Assembly (NCBI GenBank): GCA_027704905.1
Contig: CM051002.1
Coordinates: forward strand, 11,284,447 to 11,348,446
Source of the DNA: Muraenolepis orangiensis
Taxonomy: Eukaryota > Chordata > Actinopteri > Gadiformes > Muraenolepididae
Direction: 5' to 3'
Length of the DNA stretch: 64,000 nt
Position 1 is the first letter of the stretch. Every line of letters starts with the position of its first letter. Below the pieces are notes generated by a model. The model searched no databases, was not told the DNA's origin, and was given only the letters and a program-made list of their open reading frames with translations. Below, piece by piece: positions 37,806-49,830 of the stretch. A program made the translations under genes and the position numbers.

Positions 37806-40542
37806 TCATACCATCTGCTCAGTTGATGAACTCATGATCTGTCGGACAAAAGCTGTAGGAGGAGGGAATACAGAGCGGGTGAGAACAAGACATGACGGCG
37901 TGCCACTGATTCCAACTAACTCGCCTGAAATGGATCCAAGTGAGTCACTGCTAGGCGAACACTCAAGACACTCGTCATGCTAGGGCTCAAGATTCAAGAT
38001 GTGATCTGAAGACCAGAATAAACAGCTTGTCGTGTTTAACAATTACAGGAGGTCAAAAGTCATTGGTCAGCGCTGGACATACCTTCATAGTTGATGCAGC
38101 CGTTGGTGTCTTCATGTCCGGCTAAAAGAGTCTCTACCTCCTCCTCCGACATTTTCTCACCTGGAGTGAAAATAAATAAATAACGACAAGTTTAAACATT
38201 CCTTACGACAAACCGCTGCAAGGGTGCTTCTGCAAGGGTGACTCATCATTCACACGTTGATCTTCCAAGGAATCAAGAAAACTATACAATTCAGAAGAAC
38301 GACAGCATTGTATTCTAAAACATTTTGAGATTACCCACTGATTAGTGAGCCAATAGTCAATTACGGACGGTGTTATCCTTTGTCAAGCAGTGCATACAGA
38401 GCAGGGTGGTCAAGATAAGAGAGGCCAATCTTCAAAAATTTGCACTGAGCAAGTCCTACCAAGAGTGGTGAGGACATGACGTAGCTCCGCCCCCATCACT
38501 GTGCCGTTGCCCTCCTTGTCGAAGACGCGCAGGCCCTCCACAAAGTCCTCAAAGGAGCCCTGGTCCTTGTTCTTGGCGATCGCCAGGAGCATGGGCAGGA
38601 ACTGTTCAAAATCCAGCATCTTGTAGTTCATCTCTGCGAAATAGCATCACGGAAAGTGATTTGAAAAGGACTTTGTGAGCAGGGGTTGTGTCAAAGACTT
38701 ACATAGATTACACTAAATACAAATGGTAGGATTTTATAAATGTACACACATGTATAGCTGGATCATTCCGGACTAAGTTGAGATTATGAGACACTACAAT
38801 TCATGGTGTAACTTACCTTCCGACTTGGGGTTTCCCAGCACCTTGAGAACCTCGGCGTTGACGGGGTTCTGGCCAAGGGCCCGCATGACATCCCCACACT
38901 GGCTGTAGCTGATCTTTCCATCACCTGTCCGGTCAAACAGGAGGAAGGCCTCCTTGAACTCTGTTGGGGGTGACGGGCAAAAAGCAAGATTAGCTAAAAA
39001 CAAAACTTACAAAATAAAAGGCAATATGTCTCATGTCAGGACGGCAGAGTCCCTCGCCAGCTTCCGCAAGAGACTCAAGACCCACCTGTTCAGAGTCCAC
39101 CTGGACTCTCCTTTGTGAAACCCCTAAACTTGCTTAAGTCCTGACATTAATAGCTCTTAGCATGTTGTATATGTTAGCAAGTGTATGTCCTTAATGTTGT
39201 TAACACGCTCTTATCACAGCTACTTAAGCAGGTGACCTAGCAGTACGAAATTGTGTTATTCATCTTGTCAATATGAATACTTGTGAACTGCTGTATTTAT
39301 ATGTTTGCGTACCCCAGTGTTATGCTATTGTCTGCTTCAACTAATGTACACCTTGTAAGTCGCTTTGGATAAAAGCGTCTGCCAAATGCCCTAAATGTAA
39401 ATCTAAATGTAATGCAATATACTCGAGTATATACGAGTAGGCCGATGCTGCAGTTTGACGCTGAAGAGGAGGTGTATGCACAGGGGGAATGCCTTTGTGG
39501 GTCAGTGATGGTATGTAGCTCATGCCCATATATAGCGAAGGACACGCACACACACGACGACGTCAGCGCGCCGGTCTTCCTTTTATGGAAACTAAGGAGC
39601 GAGCGCGCTCTAGTCCTGCAATCCGTCAAACATCCTACATTTATACAATCGCTTCAAAAAGGAGGTCACCACCGATGAGTTACACTCCTCATAAGGTGGT
39701 GTAAGACAACATTGTATTGCAAGTGCAATACTATATAACGCGTTGATTTTGGGCGAAGTTTAGTGTTGGCCAAAAAAAAATGGTTTTGTGTCTTTTTAAT
39801 ACTAGCAAACGTATGTTTTGGGCAACGCCCAAGTCGGTCCAATGTGAAAACTGAGCACGCTTTAAAGACTTCTTACGTTTGTCGCAAAATATAATAAGCT
39901 TGTCACGACGCATAAAACGACTTGTGTAGTATGACAAATTTACACAGTGTCAATTGTCACAACTGCAGGTTAACCCATTTCGGTTGAACAATAAACACCT
40001 TATTGAGATCTCCAGTCCTAGGGTTGGCCAGTGTGGTGGTAGTATGAGTCAGTGAGTAGCCTAACCAAAGTCCACCAACAGAGTGGTATTAAGTACACGA
40101 ACAGACCGACAGACTGGGGACCAAGCAGTGGTCCCCGAGCCCGGTCGAATCTCAACCCAGGAAGTGAACACAGCAGCGGCGCTAACGCCATGACGATGGC
40201 GTCGCAACTTACCCACGATCTGATCCTCTGAATAGTCCGACTGGTGGTTAGCGTGAAGACAGAGAGAGAGAGACAGTGTGTGTGTTAATACAAAACGACA
40301 TTAACAGCGAGGCAGTCTAATGTTGTTGATTGGTTTTACTGCGGCTTGTAATAATACGTCGGCTAATAGCTAGCTACAACAAAAAAAATATCCGCGGCTA
40401 GGCAATGAAAGCCGTAATAGCGTCAAGATGATCTAATTACACAACGACCAAGGGGTTTAGAAAACCAAGCGAACCACAACGCTAAACCTAACATACACTT
40501 CTCAAAAATATTCCAGAGTAACCAGAGTCCTTAGCTTACCAT
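37806..40542 (-). CDS. myl6: Myosin light chain 6, essential light chain (six coding exons)
   Basis: This is the non-muscle and smooth-muscle essential light chain that wraps the myosin II neck helix. Minus-strand exons: 40540-40542 (start codon only), 40213-40240, 38817-38960, 38460-38633, 38083-38160, 37806-37852. They total 474 nt, 157 aa. A first exon coding only Met is typical of this gene. The sequence is of EF-hand type, with FKEAFLLFDRTGDGKISYSQ in the first hand and VFDKEGNGTVMGAELRHVL in the third; as in other essential light chains, most loops are probably degenerate for calcium. The last exon follows a strong acceptor (TCCTCCTACAG) and reads EAFVRQIMSSSTEQMV, a few residues longer than the usual 151-aa protein. 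It converges with smarcc2, as in human. Confidence 0.93.
39040..39415 (+). mobile_element. LINE 3' end in myl6 intron 2
   Basis: The frame 39044-39118 reads AESLASFRKRLKTHLFRVHL and stops. The tail GTCGCTTTGGATAAAAGCGT (about 39360) is the same class as at 30.2 kb. It lies opposite to myl6 transcription. Confidence 0.65.
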
Positions 40543-40559
40543 TATTGTGGTGTTGGTTG

Positions 40560-40720
40560 AAGACAGGCGTCGCACACTTGGTCTCACGGTGTTATTATAG
40601 TCAGAGAGAAGCTATGGAGGAAACACCCTCGTGACGTCACCACGAGCCTCTGCAGCTCGAGCCACTGACTCAACGACGTAGACGCACGTTCACTGTGACC
40701 TAAATACAAATGAACGAGTT
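40560..40720 (-). promoter_or_regulatory. myl6 promoter with palindromic CRE
   Basis: Just upstream of the myl6 first exon (minus strand) is a perfect cAMP-response element TGACGTCA at 40632-40639, embedded in a wider CTCGTG...CACGAG inverted pair (about 40628-40646). A CTATAATAA-like AT stretch lies at about 40592-40602. The exact transcription start is not determinable. Confidence 0.4.
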
Positions 40721-41085
40721 GAACGAATCCTAGTAGGTAAATAGCTTTTAACGAATGATTAACGAATTTAAATCCTTGCGTAAAACGATATCATGGTCAT
40801 AGTGTAAAAACACACAGAACACACAAGTTGCAGACACACGTATTTTCTGGACTTTAAAAAACTTGATGCACGATTCTCTCGTCTACCATTTATTAAAATA
40901 ATAAGCATAAGTTACATATTTCATTGGGTGTTGGATTCATTTCACAATACAGCATTAGTATAGTTGAACCTTATAAATGCTATACAATTATCTGTGGCTC
41001 TGCATACCTCAGCTTTAAAAATGATATCATTATTATAAGAAACAAAGACGAGACAACGCAAAACACATTCACCGACAGTTTCCCT
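40720..41085. other. Intergenic gap myl6-tsfm
   Basis: About 350 bases of AT-rich unique sequence lie between the myl6 promoter and the tsfm stop codon, both on the minus strand. The 3' UTR of tsfm must lie here. I see no other element. Confidence 0.5.
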
Positions 41086-42325
41086 TCATTCAGTTAATTC
41101 CCCACACTGAAACCGAACAAAGTCCAGAACTCTGGCCTCTTGGCCCAGGAGGAACTGAGCCACTGTCCTGGAGGAGTCCATGAGGAAGACCTGAGGCAGC
41201 AGGCGTGTCTCACTCTCGCCACAGGGAATGTCCTCCATGTTGCCAAGGGTCTTGGGCTCCTCCCCCACCACATGCTGACTCAATTTGCGGCCCAACACCT
41301 GGCGAGATTCCTCCTTGCCTCCCTGGAACACCACTAGGGCGCCATAGCGGCCCAGGGCCATGTCGGTGTGGCCACTCACGTCCCCGTGCACATAGGAGCC
41401 GATGTGCCACCCGGCAGGGACGCCCAGCATGACCGCCCGCTTCACAGACATGTTCTCCCCCAGGCGGCCTGCAGGGGGTGAGGAGGGGCACAGAGACTTT
41501 ATGTGACCATACAGGACATATGAACTGCTGGGAGTGCTGCTGCCACCATCATAACATTGTCATTGACATTCCACTGTCATAATTTGCTGGACTTTCTGGA
41601 CTCATTACAGTGACTGCACTGTTTGTGCACTGTACTGCACTGTATGTATGATGCTGCTGCACTACTGGCACTTTAAATGCTTTGAAATCTTTTTGCACAA
41701 CACTAACATATCTTCCATCAGTCACTTATGTTAAAGTGACTTATGTTCATTATTGTGTATAGTATTTTTATAGTATTGATTTAGAAATGTATACTGCGGG
41801 AGAGAATGGGGAGTAAGCATTACATTGTACTTAAAATAAATATCTTGTAAATTGTATATCCTATTCTAGTTGTGTTGCAGTCTGTTCAATTCATCTGAAA
41901 ATACATGACTGATTGTACTTGAAAAAAGGCCCTTGCCAAGATACAATTCAGTGCTTCAGTATCTTAGACAAATACTCAAATAGCCCAAGCTCTTTTTAGA
42001 TAATGTTGATTTAACATATTCTATGAGTCCAGGAGGAAGCAACTTCTTTCCACGAGCAAACCATCTTGTGTCTTGGCTCACAACCTTAACATTTGCTCAA
42101 TCAATGAGTAACCTCATAAACCAGCTGAGGACACCACAGACTGTGGATGCTTTTAAAAAAGGCCTAAAAACACATATTTTTAGAATAGCCTTTCACTCGA
42201 TTTTTAAAACCCCCCCACGTGTTGCCATGCGGGCTAAAATGTCACTGCTTGTTTTGTTTTAACCATTTTACTCTGTAGCACTTTGAGTTTTGTCTACTCA
42301 AAAGAAAAGTGTGGTTATAAATACA

Positions 42326-42362
<37 letters not shown>

Positions 42363-44099
42363 AATGATGAGTAATGAAAATGTGGTGTTGGCAGGAATGC
42401 TAAGTATTCTTACTGACCTATAGTGAGGGCTACCTGGTCAGCCAGAGACACTCCTTCACCAACACTCAGTTTGGTCAGGTCACTTCCTTCAAGTATACTC
42501 TACACAGATATAACATGATGCATTATGTGAGAACAGTCACAGCACAACGAGGGAAAAGGGCTGATTTATACCTCATACAGTTCACAATTCCCTACACACT
42601 ACACACTGACCGATATCATCCATCAGTCACTTTATTGTTATTTTCATTGTGTACAGTATTGTTATAGTATACTGTTGTTTAAAGTATATAGTATAGTACA
42701 TAGTATATTGTGTTGTTTATAGTATATAGTAAAGCATATCATAGGTAGTATACCGTATGGTTTATAGTATAGTATTGTATAGTTAAGTATAGTATTATTG
42801 TGGAAATGAATACTGCGGGAGGGAATAGGGAGTGAAGCATGTATGTAAAATGTAAGATGAATGTAAAATGTAAATGTAAATGAAGCATTCCATCGTACTT
42901 GTTGCGTACTTGTTGCAAATGGCAAATAAAAAATATCTTGAATCTTGAATCTAAATCAACTAATCTAACACTTTTGTAAAGTAATGTTTGGTCCTATACC
43001 TTTACATATCCCGTCTTGCTCTGATTTTTACTCTGGTGGTGAGCCAGTGTAGCATAGGCCGCATCCTTCACCAGCTGCTGGAACTTCTCATTACGGGCAA
43101 CAAAGTCTGTCTCGCAGTTCACCTGCATCACACAAGACATTGGGAAAAAGGAAAGGCATACCTTCTGGATTACTGGTGTACTGCACAGGATATGTTAATG
43201 AATGAATTAAGAGTAAAATAATTTGGTCAGTTAAGGTAATGTTTGTCCATCACTGGTCTCACCTCAACCATTACAGCAGCTTTTTCTCCCACAAACAGAC
43301 CAATCAGACCGTCTTTGGCCTTACGACCTTCCAGCTTGTTTGCTTTGCTCCATCCCTCCTTCTGTGCCTGTTTGTGTAACCAGCTCTCAGCCTGCATTTA
43401 TAAATCAAGAAGACCTTAGTGAGCACTGTGCCGAACAACAGTGCTTTACAGCACTCTTATCAAAAAATATTGAATTCATTTAAAGACCCCTCAAAAATGG
43501 ATTTACCTGTTTCATGTCATTGTCAAACTTCTCCAGTGCTTTTTTACAATTAATAAAAGTGTAACCTGTGCTTTTCCTAAGTTTCATCAGAAGGGCTTTT
43601 TCGGCAGCCAGAAATTGACAACCTGTATGGAAGGTTTGTACATGTTGGCGTACACTGACCTGTGGGGGGTATCACAGATATATAGGTTTAATTAATTAAA
43701 CCAGGCATTGACGCAATGTACAGTATTCGCGACTTTAAGATGACACAATAGTATATAACATATTTCCACCTCCGCCAAAATAAAGTAGTGACAAGGTTAA
43801 ATGGACTATGATACATTAGGTTGAATTGTACATGCAATTGTTCAAGGTGACTTAAAATGAACGAATAACGTTATACATATACAACTACATCATTAAGCAT
43901 TACAAAACTGCTTTCCAATTTGCAGTTACAATGTTTGTGATTCAAATTAAATCAGAATCTGACAACAAAAACATAGCAGTATCTAGCCCGATCACCTCCC
44001 GGTAAACTACCGGTGTGTTACAAATCAAAACGAAAGTAAGTATGCGTGTTTTTATTTGCCCACCTTTAACAGTTCTGTTGTAACGGTTCTCAATAACAT
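41086..44099 (-). CDS. tsfm: Mitochondrial elongation factor Ts (six coding exons)
   Basis: EF-Ts is the guanine-nucleotide exchange factor that recycles mitochondrial EF-Tu (TUFM) in the matrix. Minus-strand exons: 44064-44099, 43507-43659, 43263-43391, 43000-43122, 42418-42499, 41086-41468. They total 906 nt, 301 aa, all in phase. The N-terminus (MLLRTVTTELLK then VSVRQHVQTFH) is basic and lacks acids for the first residues apart from one Glu, like a mitochondrial presequence. It is followed by the UBA-like segment LMKLRKSTGYTFINCKKALE, the EF-Ts signature VNCETDFVARNEKF (exon 4), and the C-terminal dimerisation/EF-Tu contact domain with GRLGENMSVKRAV, WHIGSYVHGD, LSQHVVG and VDFVRFxCGE-like DFVRFQCGEL. 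Introns 4 and 5 host LINE fragments. The human protein is about 325 aa. Confidence 0.93.
41520..41860 (+). mobile_element. L2-like LINE 3' UTR copy in tsfm intron 5
   Basis: It shares GTGCTGCTGCCACCATCATA, TTGCTGGACTTTCTGGAC, GATGCTGCTGCACTACTGGC and ACTGCGGGAGAGAATGGGGA with copies at 42.6 and 52.7 kb. Confidence 0.65.
42020..42362 (+). mobile_element. LINE 3' end in tsfm intron 5
   Basis: A reverse-transcriptase C-terminal relic (LRTPQTVDAFKKGLKTHIFR) is followed by AGCACTTTGAGTTTTGTC and an ATT microsatellite tail (about 42330-42361). It is inverted relative to tsfm. Confidence 0.6.
42600..42955 (+). mobile_element. L2-like LINE 3' tail copy in tsfm intron 4
   Basis: It carries GTCACTTTATTGTTATTTTC, ATACTGCGGGAGGGAATAGG and an AATCTTGAATC tail of the same family as 41.5 kb, with an internal expanded ATAGTATA-type tract. 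Confidence 0.6.
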
Positions 44100-44300
44100 A
44101 GGTAAGGACATTATTGAATTCCCTGAGATGGCAAAGGTACCACTCAATTTCTTATGAAATGTGAGGTCTGCTTGTCATTGAAGTCCACGCTGGGTAAAGC
44201 GTCCGATAAAGTCAAATGTTGAGAAAACGCGTTTTGTTCAGCGCCCCCTAGAGCATGGGAGCATATTCATTTTGAACACGTTTACCTCAGCATAAAGCCT
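44100..44300 (-). promoter_or_regulatory. tsfm promoter region with CTCF-like motif
   Basis: This lies upstream of the tsfm start on the minus strand. CAGCGCCCCCTAGAGC (44239-44254) resembles the reverse of the CTCF core (CCACNAGGGGGCGC). No TATA box is seen. Confidence 0.3.
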
Positions 44301-44791
44301 ACTCCCATGGTATTTCCATTTGATTTAGGAATGTGAACCTAGAATACATGGTGGTGAGATTATTCATCTTAATAACTGTCCTGATGATTAAGTGGCTCAA
44401 CTAAAGCAGTTACTGCTGACAACTAAAGCAGATAATGCTGCAGATAATGCTGCAATTTGAGATTAATTTAGCTCCATAACGCGTTCTGGTGTTTCATCAT
44501 ATTTTTACATTATGTGATCAGAACAATGTTACTTGTAACAAGCTCACAGGACTGGGCACACTGCTAATGACATCATCTTGAAATAGCAAACGACAACAAC
44601 AACCCAAAAAAGGTGTCAAATTCAAAAGTCCGATATGTGATACCATTTATCAACAACAAAAGATAAGAGGGACTCATAATTCATTTATGTGTATTATTAG
44701 ATTAGAAGCGTGTGAACTGTCACTGACATTTCACACTGAGCTACCTTGCATAAACCCTGGGAATAACGACATCTGGATTTTACTAGAAGGT

Positions 44792-44829
<38 letters not shown>

Positions 44830-44873
44830 TAGAAGGTTATTATGACATATATATAAGAACCCTCTAGGAAAAT

Positions 44874-44938
<65 letters not shown>

Positions 44939-45340
44939 AGAGAGGGGGGGGGGAGGAGTGGCAGAATGAAGATACAATGAGTGTGTCTTTATTTATATAT
45001 TCATTACATAAGCAATATTCATATATTATAGTCATAAAGAAAATATCTGAACTAAACTGTTACAATGGAGACAATGACCTGGAATCCCTTGTAACATACT
45101 CACACATTCTTCTTTAACGTCCTTCCTTTCAATATAATAAGCATTAAAAAACACATTAATTTAAGCAATTTTACCATTACCCTTTTTTAAACTATTGGAC
45201 CAATGCAAGTGAGAAATTAAGACAAACTACAGAAAATGATTTCATAATTCTTTCCAAAAATGTAATTGTTGTCTAAACCCAGACCCCAAACCCAGATTGC
45301 AGTACTGATGCCCTCGTGGCCTTTTGGTCGTTCCATGTCT
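44300..45340. other. Intergenic region tsfm-endou
   Basis: The two genes are divergent (tsfm minus, endou plus). The gap holds AT microsatellites (44790-44827 and 44876-44935), a poly-G run (44945-44953) and a duplicated CCTAGAAGGTTATTAT-like stretch flanking the AT blocks. No coding exon is recognised. Confidence 0.5.
44790..44935. repeat. Two (AT)n blocks
   Basis: AT runs 44790-44827 and 44876-44935 are separated by a spacer that repeats CCTAGAAGGTTATTAT. Confidence 0.93.
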
Positions 45341-45350
45341 GTGGCTGTTG

Positions 45351-45429
45351 GATTGGTCAGTCGGAGGTCGCTATAAAAGCCGCCACGGATTTCTCTGGTT
45401 CACATTGTTTTGCAAGCGTGTGTGAAGCC
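45351..45429 (+). promoter_or_regulatory. endou core promoter: inverted CCAAT and TATA box
   Basis: ATTGG (inverted CCAAT, about 45352-45356) is followed by TATAAA at 45372-45377, about 53 bases before the start codon. This compact arrangement suggests a tissue-restricted TATA promoter with a short 5' UTR beginning near 45400. Confidence 0.6.
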
Positions 45430-46564
45430 ATGCAGAAGATCACTCTTTTCCTCACGCTCCTAGTGGCCCTGTTCTGCCAGGGGCACAGCAGTAAGATATT
45501 TATGATCTCGTAGACCAAACAATCCTCTCTGTAACACTATTAACTGTACTGTTAACGCGGTTAACCGGCTCACATGGAGCTCCGGAGCTGTAGCTGATGT
45601 TATATTATATATATATCTGTAATATTGTGTCTCTCTGGTACACCCAGACACCCTGGACTTGTGCAACGGCTGTTGCAGTTATGGAACGGACAGCAATCTT
45701 TCCTGTGAGGAATTCAGCGACTGCTGCACAGATTACGCCGACCTCTGCAAAGGTGAGAGCAGGCTGCTTTTCAACAGACAAACAAAGATACCTATAGTCA
45801 GCTATAGACCCCTATAATCTGGTAAGCTACGCACAGGACTGTTTATGAATACAACACAAAAAAATCATCTTGGTTTTTTTCTCTGTTTTTCCCACCACTG
45901 CCAGCTGCCTCCTCCTGTCAGGGCAGATGTGACGAGAAATACAACTCCCAGAATAAGTGCCACTGTAATTCCAAGTGCAGCAAATATGACAACTGCTGCA
46001 GTGACTACACCAGCATATGTGGGGGTAAGGTCCAGAGACTCCGGTGGAGTTCACATGGTGGTAATCTCAAAGCAGTTATTTGTTTTAAAGACCCCTGATG
46101 GTTTTGTTCCCACACTGGGTAGTCGTGGAGTGTGCGAGGGCACACATTCAAACAACATGGAAGAGCTGAAATGAGTCATGATTACGAGACAGTTAACTCT
46201 TAATATTGATCTACTAGTTATTCTTGAGGAACACGTGGTTTCAATGGAAAAGTGAAACCCAGTGAAAATGTATCTATTTGTGCTGTTTTTACGTGCTGGT
46301 AATTGGAACTGGAATTGGAATTGGAACTGCATCTCTTTCAAGAAGCTGAATTGATTTATTTTCAGATATTAAGATGAAACTTCACTCTCAGTTCAGTAAC
46401 TAACCATGGCCACTCACCTGGAGCAACCATTCACCCTACTAACCACCGGGTGTCACTGTTGTGTTTTCCATCATAAATACGTGTCTGTGTCTGGGCTCCC
46501 CTGGCATCGTCTGTTATGGATAGAGGTGAACGATATAATCATACTGCACCAAATTTCAATAATC

Positions 46565-46638
<74 letters not shown>

Positions 46639-47924
46639 CCTACAGGTGATGGGGGTGGCAGCGGTAGCTCCATCAGTGACAGTGAGATAAGGGCCATCTC
46701 AGAGGTTCTATACACCCTGGATTCCAACAAGGCCTCAGCCTCTGAGCTGGTCCTGGACACTCAGGCCCTGGTGCCAGACTCCCAGACCAGCGCTCAGAAA
46801 GACCTTTCCCCTCGGCCGTGAGTTAACAGGCTTTCCCCGCCCGTCTTTCATGTTGTGTGATAATAATGAAAATAAATTTTTTTGCATATATTTGATTATT
46901 TAGCATCTTGGTGATTCCTATAGCTACTCTGTACTCTGTCCAGATCGTTGTTTACTTTAATCCACTTAAATTGATTGAATTTGCTTCAATTTAAGTAAAA
47001 GTACCAAAGTATTACCATCAAAATATATATATTCTATCTATACTATATAAGTACTAGTGCAGTATGGCCCATTTCTGAATAATATACATCATAGTATTGG
47101 ATTGTATTTATTGGTGCATTAATGTAATTAATCACTTTAATGTTGCAGCTGGTAAAGGGGATCTCATTTCAATTGATCTATATATACAGTATATATATTA
47201 TATATTACTTTACATACTGCTGGGTCATTTTTGAATTTCCTCCTGGGGACCAATAAAGCCTTATTGATATAATAATATTACTTATTTATGAATTCGATTT
47301 TGTATTGTATATATTGAATAACCCTAACCCTGCAAAGTAACTAGGAACTAAAGCTGGCAGATAAGTGTAATCGAGTAAAAATACCATATTTGCCTCTGAT
47401 GTAATGAAGTAGTATGAGGTAGCTGCAAATAGAAAGACTAAATTACCTCATATTTGTATTTAACTACAGTACTTGGTTTACAGTGGTTTACAGTACTTGG
47501 TACTTGGTGGTTTGGTTGTACTTGGTTTCTTTCCACCACTGGTCATTTTGGATAAAAGTGTCTACATTTCAAAATGCCAGAATTGTTGCTTTGTTACTTT
47601 TTTTTTTAGCTTGTTCCGCTACCTGGATGAAGAGGCTCTGTTCTCCAGGCCAACGTACGCAGCCTTCCTGTCTGTCCTGGACAACTACCAGAGAATGACC
47701 GGCCAGAATGAGGACTTCAGTCCCCAGCAGCTGGCTGAGCAGGAGGCCTTCGTCAGGAAGACCATGTCCAACACTGAGCTGGGCAGGGAGCTCTATGCCT
47801 TCCTGTTCACTAAGGGTACTGGGTTGAGGCTGAGGCTGTGTTGTCATGGATTTGTTTAGAATTGAGTCCTGTTTGCCAATGATCAGAAATGTAAAGCGCA
47901 CCCACACTTGTCAATGTTATGCGC

Positions 47925-48012
<88 letters not shown>

Positions 48013-49073
48013 TGCAGGCCGATACGCATCTGAGGAGGAGTTCATCCAGGACTTGAAGATGATGTGGTTTGGACTCTACTCGCGAAACAACCAAAAAATG
48101 GATTCCAGTGGCTTTGAGCACATCTTTGCAGGTTTGGAATTATATATATATGTATATATATATATATACATATATATACATATATATATATATATATACT
48201 GTATATATATGTATATTTGTATGTACATTTAGAATCTAATCTAATCTAATTGATATAAATATGTGTCTTTAGGAGAGATTAAGGGTGGAAAGATTTCCGG
48301 TTTCCACAACTGGATCCAGTTCTACCTTCTGGAGAAACAGGGCCTCCTCAACTACTACAGCCATAGCTTCAATGGACCGGTAAGCTTAATGTATCACTAA
48401 CATCATCGTCCTCAGTAGAGAGACCATCTGAAGCCACAGCAACTGTATTATCTCTGTCAAATATAAATGTCAATATCAACATCAATATATATATATGTAC
48501 AGTAATATATATATATATATATATATATATACATTTATCAATACCTGGTGGTCAGATTGATTGGTTTCTTTTGATGATTTTTTTTTTAATTCTTTCTTTC
48601 TTTCTTTCTTTTTTCTTTCTTTCTTTTTTTCTTTCTTTTTTTCTTTCTTTCTTTCTTTCATTCCTTTTTTCCATCCTTCCTCCCTTATTCCTCCCTCCTT
48701 CCCTTCCTTCCCATCTCCTTGAAGTGGACCACCTACCCTGACAGTCTGGGCTTGCAGTTCCGGTGGGATGGCTACTACAAACAGGTGGGCTCCGCCATCA
48801 TCGGCTGCAGTCCTGAGTTTGACTTTGCCATGTACAGCCTCTGCTACATCACCCGCCCCGGAAAGAGGTAAGCATATCCCTAAAGGGAAATTATTATAAA
48901 AGCATAAACCCTGGGAGATATTTAGTTTGATTTGTGTTCTCTGTTTAAAAAAAAAAAGGTGTTCCCTGAGCCTGGGGGGAAAGACAATGGTCATCCAGAC
49001 GTACACATGGGACAAGTCCTCCTATGGTGACGGGAAGAAGTTCATCGGCTCTGCTTTCCCCGCCTCGCCATAG
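45430..49073 (+). CDS. endou: Poly(U)-specific endoribonuclease (EndoU) with somatomedin-B domains, nine exons
   Basis: This XendoU-family enzyme cleaves RNA at uridylates, leaving 2',3'-cyclic phosphates. The signal peptide (MQKITLFLTLLVALFCQGHS) predicts secretion or a lumenal site. Exons: 45430-45490, 45648-45752, 45905-46024, 46646-46817, 47610-47815, 48018-48131, 48273-48379, 48725-48867, 48959-49073; 1143 nt, 380 aa, every junction in phase. After the signal come two Cys-rich somatomedin-B-like modules (about 22-57 and 58-96). The second has eight Cys; the first has seven and is atypical. The EndoU domain follows a Gly/Ser linker, with the family's active-site neighbourhoods GFEHIFAG (first His), GFHNWIQFY (second His) and WDGYYKQVGS (Lys). 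It ends KKFIGSAFPASP. Human ENDOU has the same architecture. It could be a lineage paralogue; the domain call is firm. Confidence 0.9.
46571..46636. repeat. (GT)n microsatellite, endou intron 3
   Basis: Run ending nine bases before exon 4. Confidence 0.97.
47930..48010. repeat. (GT)n microsatellite, endou intron 5
   Basis: About 81-base run ending seven bases before exon 6, with TCTGCAG the only remaining acceptor sequence. Confidence 0.97.
48486..48665. repeat. (AT)n then (CTTT)n tracts, endou intron 7
   Basis: An AT run is followed by a pyrimidine-rich TTTC array reaching toward exon 8. Confidence 0.9.
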
Positions 49074-49168
49074 GACCGAGGCGTGGACTCTGCAGGGCTC
49101 TCAGAGCGCTACCCATAGGAGCTCCTGGACAGCTGGAACCATGCAGAGCACACAACGTTATTCCTTTG

Positions 49169-49174
49169 AATAAA
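49169..49174 (+). terminator. AATAAA poly(A) signal of endou
   Basis: The hexamer lies 96 bases after the endou stop TAG (49071-49073), giving a short 3' UTR. Confidence 0.65.
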
Positions 49175-49669
49175 ATACCTAAACCAAGCATGATCAGTTG
49201 TCAAATCCAAGGTTTGCATGGTGGTGGTGTGGGGGGAATGCATTGATTTAACCAGTTAAATTCCATGGAATTGTACCATTGTGAAGCATCTGCTTAATGT
49301 GTGGAGATCTTGCTGAACAGCATGACAATACAATGGCTTCTAACGGACACCATCAAACTGTGCCTAATGGGCCACAACACAGCGTTTACTCGGTCCCGGA
49401 GTGTACACAATGCAAAACTGGAACCACCGCCGCTAGGAGCCTGTGTGTGTGTGTGTGCGCTTCACAATCGCTTACTGTCTCAAAGAAAAACAAAATGCAG
49501 TATTTTGTATTATAAACCCCGGAAAACAAAAGGACATTAACTGATCCTATTATGCTTGACCTACTCTAAACAGTAGCAACTAGCTAAACCTATTTCTATC
49601 AGCTGTCTGTAAAGCTGCGTGTGTGCCATCCCAGCTGGGGTTAAGTTGCTGTATGTGTGCTTGTGCGTG

Positions 49670-49696
49670 CATGTGTGTGTGTGTGCGTGTGTGTAT

Positions 49697-49745
<49 letters not shown>

Positions 49746-49758
49746 TATGTGTGTATGT

Positions 49759-49802
<44 letters not shown>

Positions 49803-49830
49803 GTATATATGTGTGTGGTGTGTGTGTGTC
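49670..49830. repeat. Imperfect (GT)n microsatellite
   Basis: GT runs with periodic GTGTAT interruptions. Confidence 0.93.
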
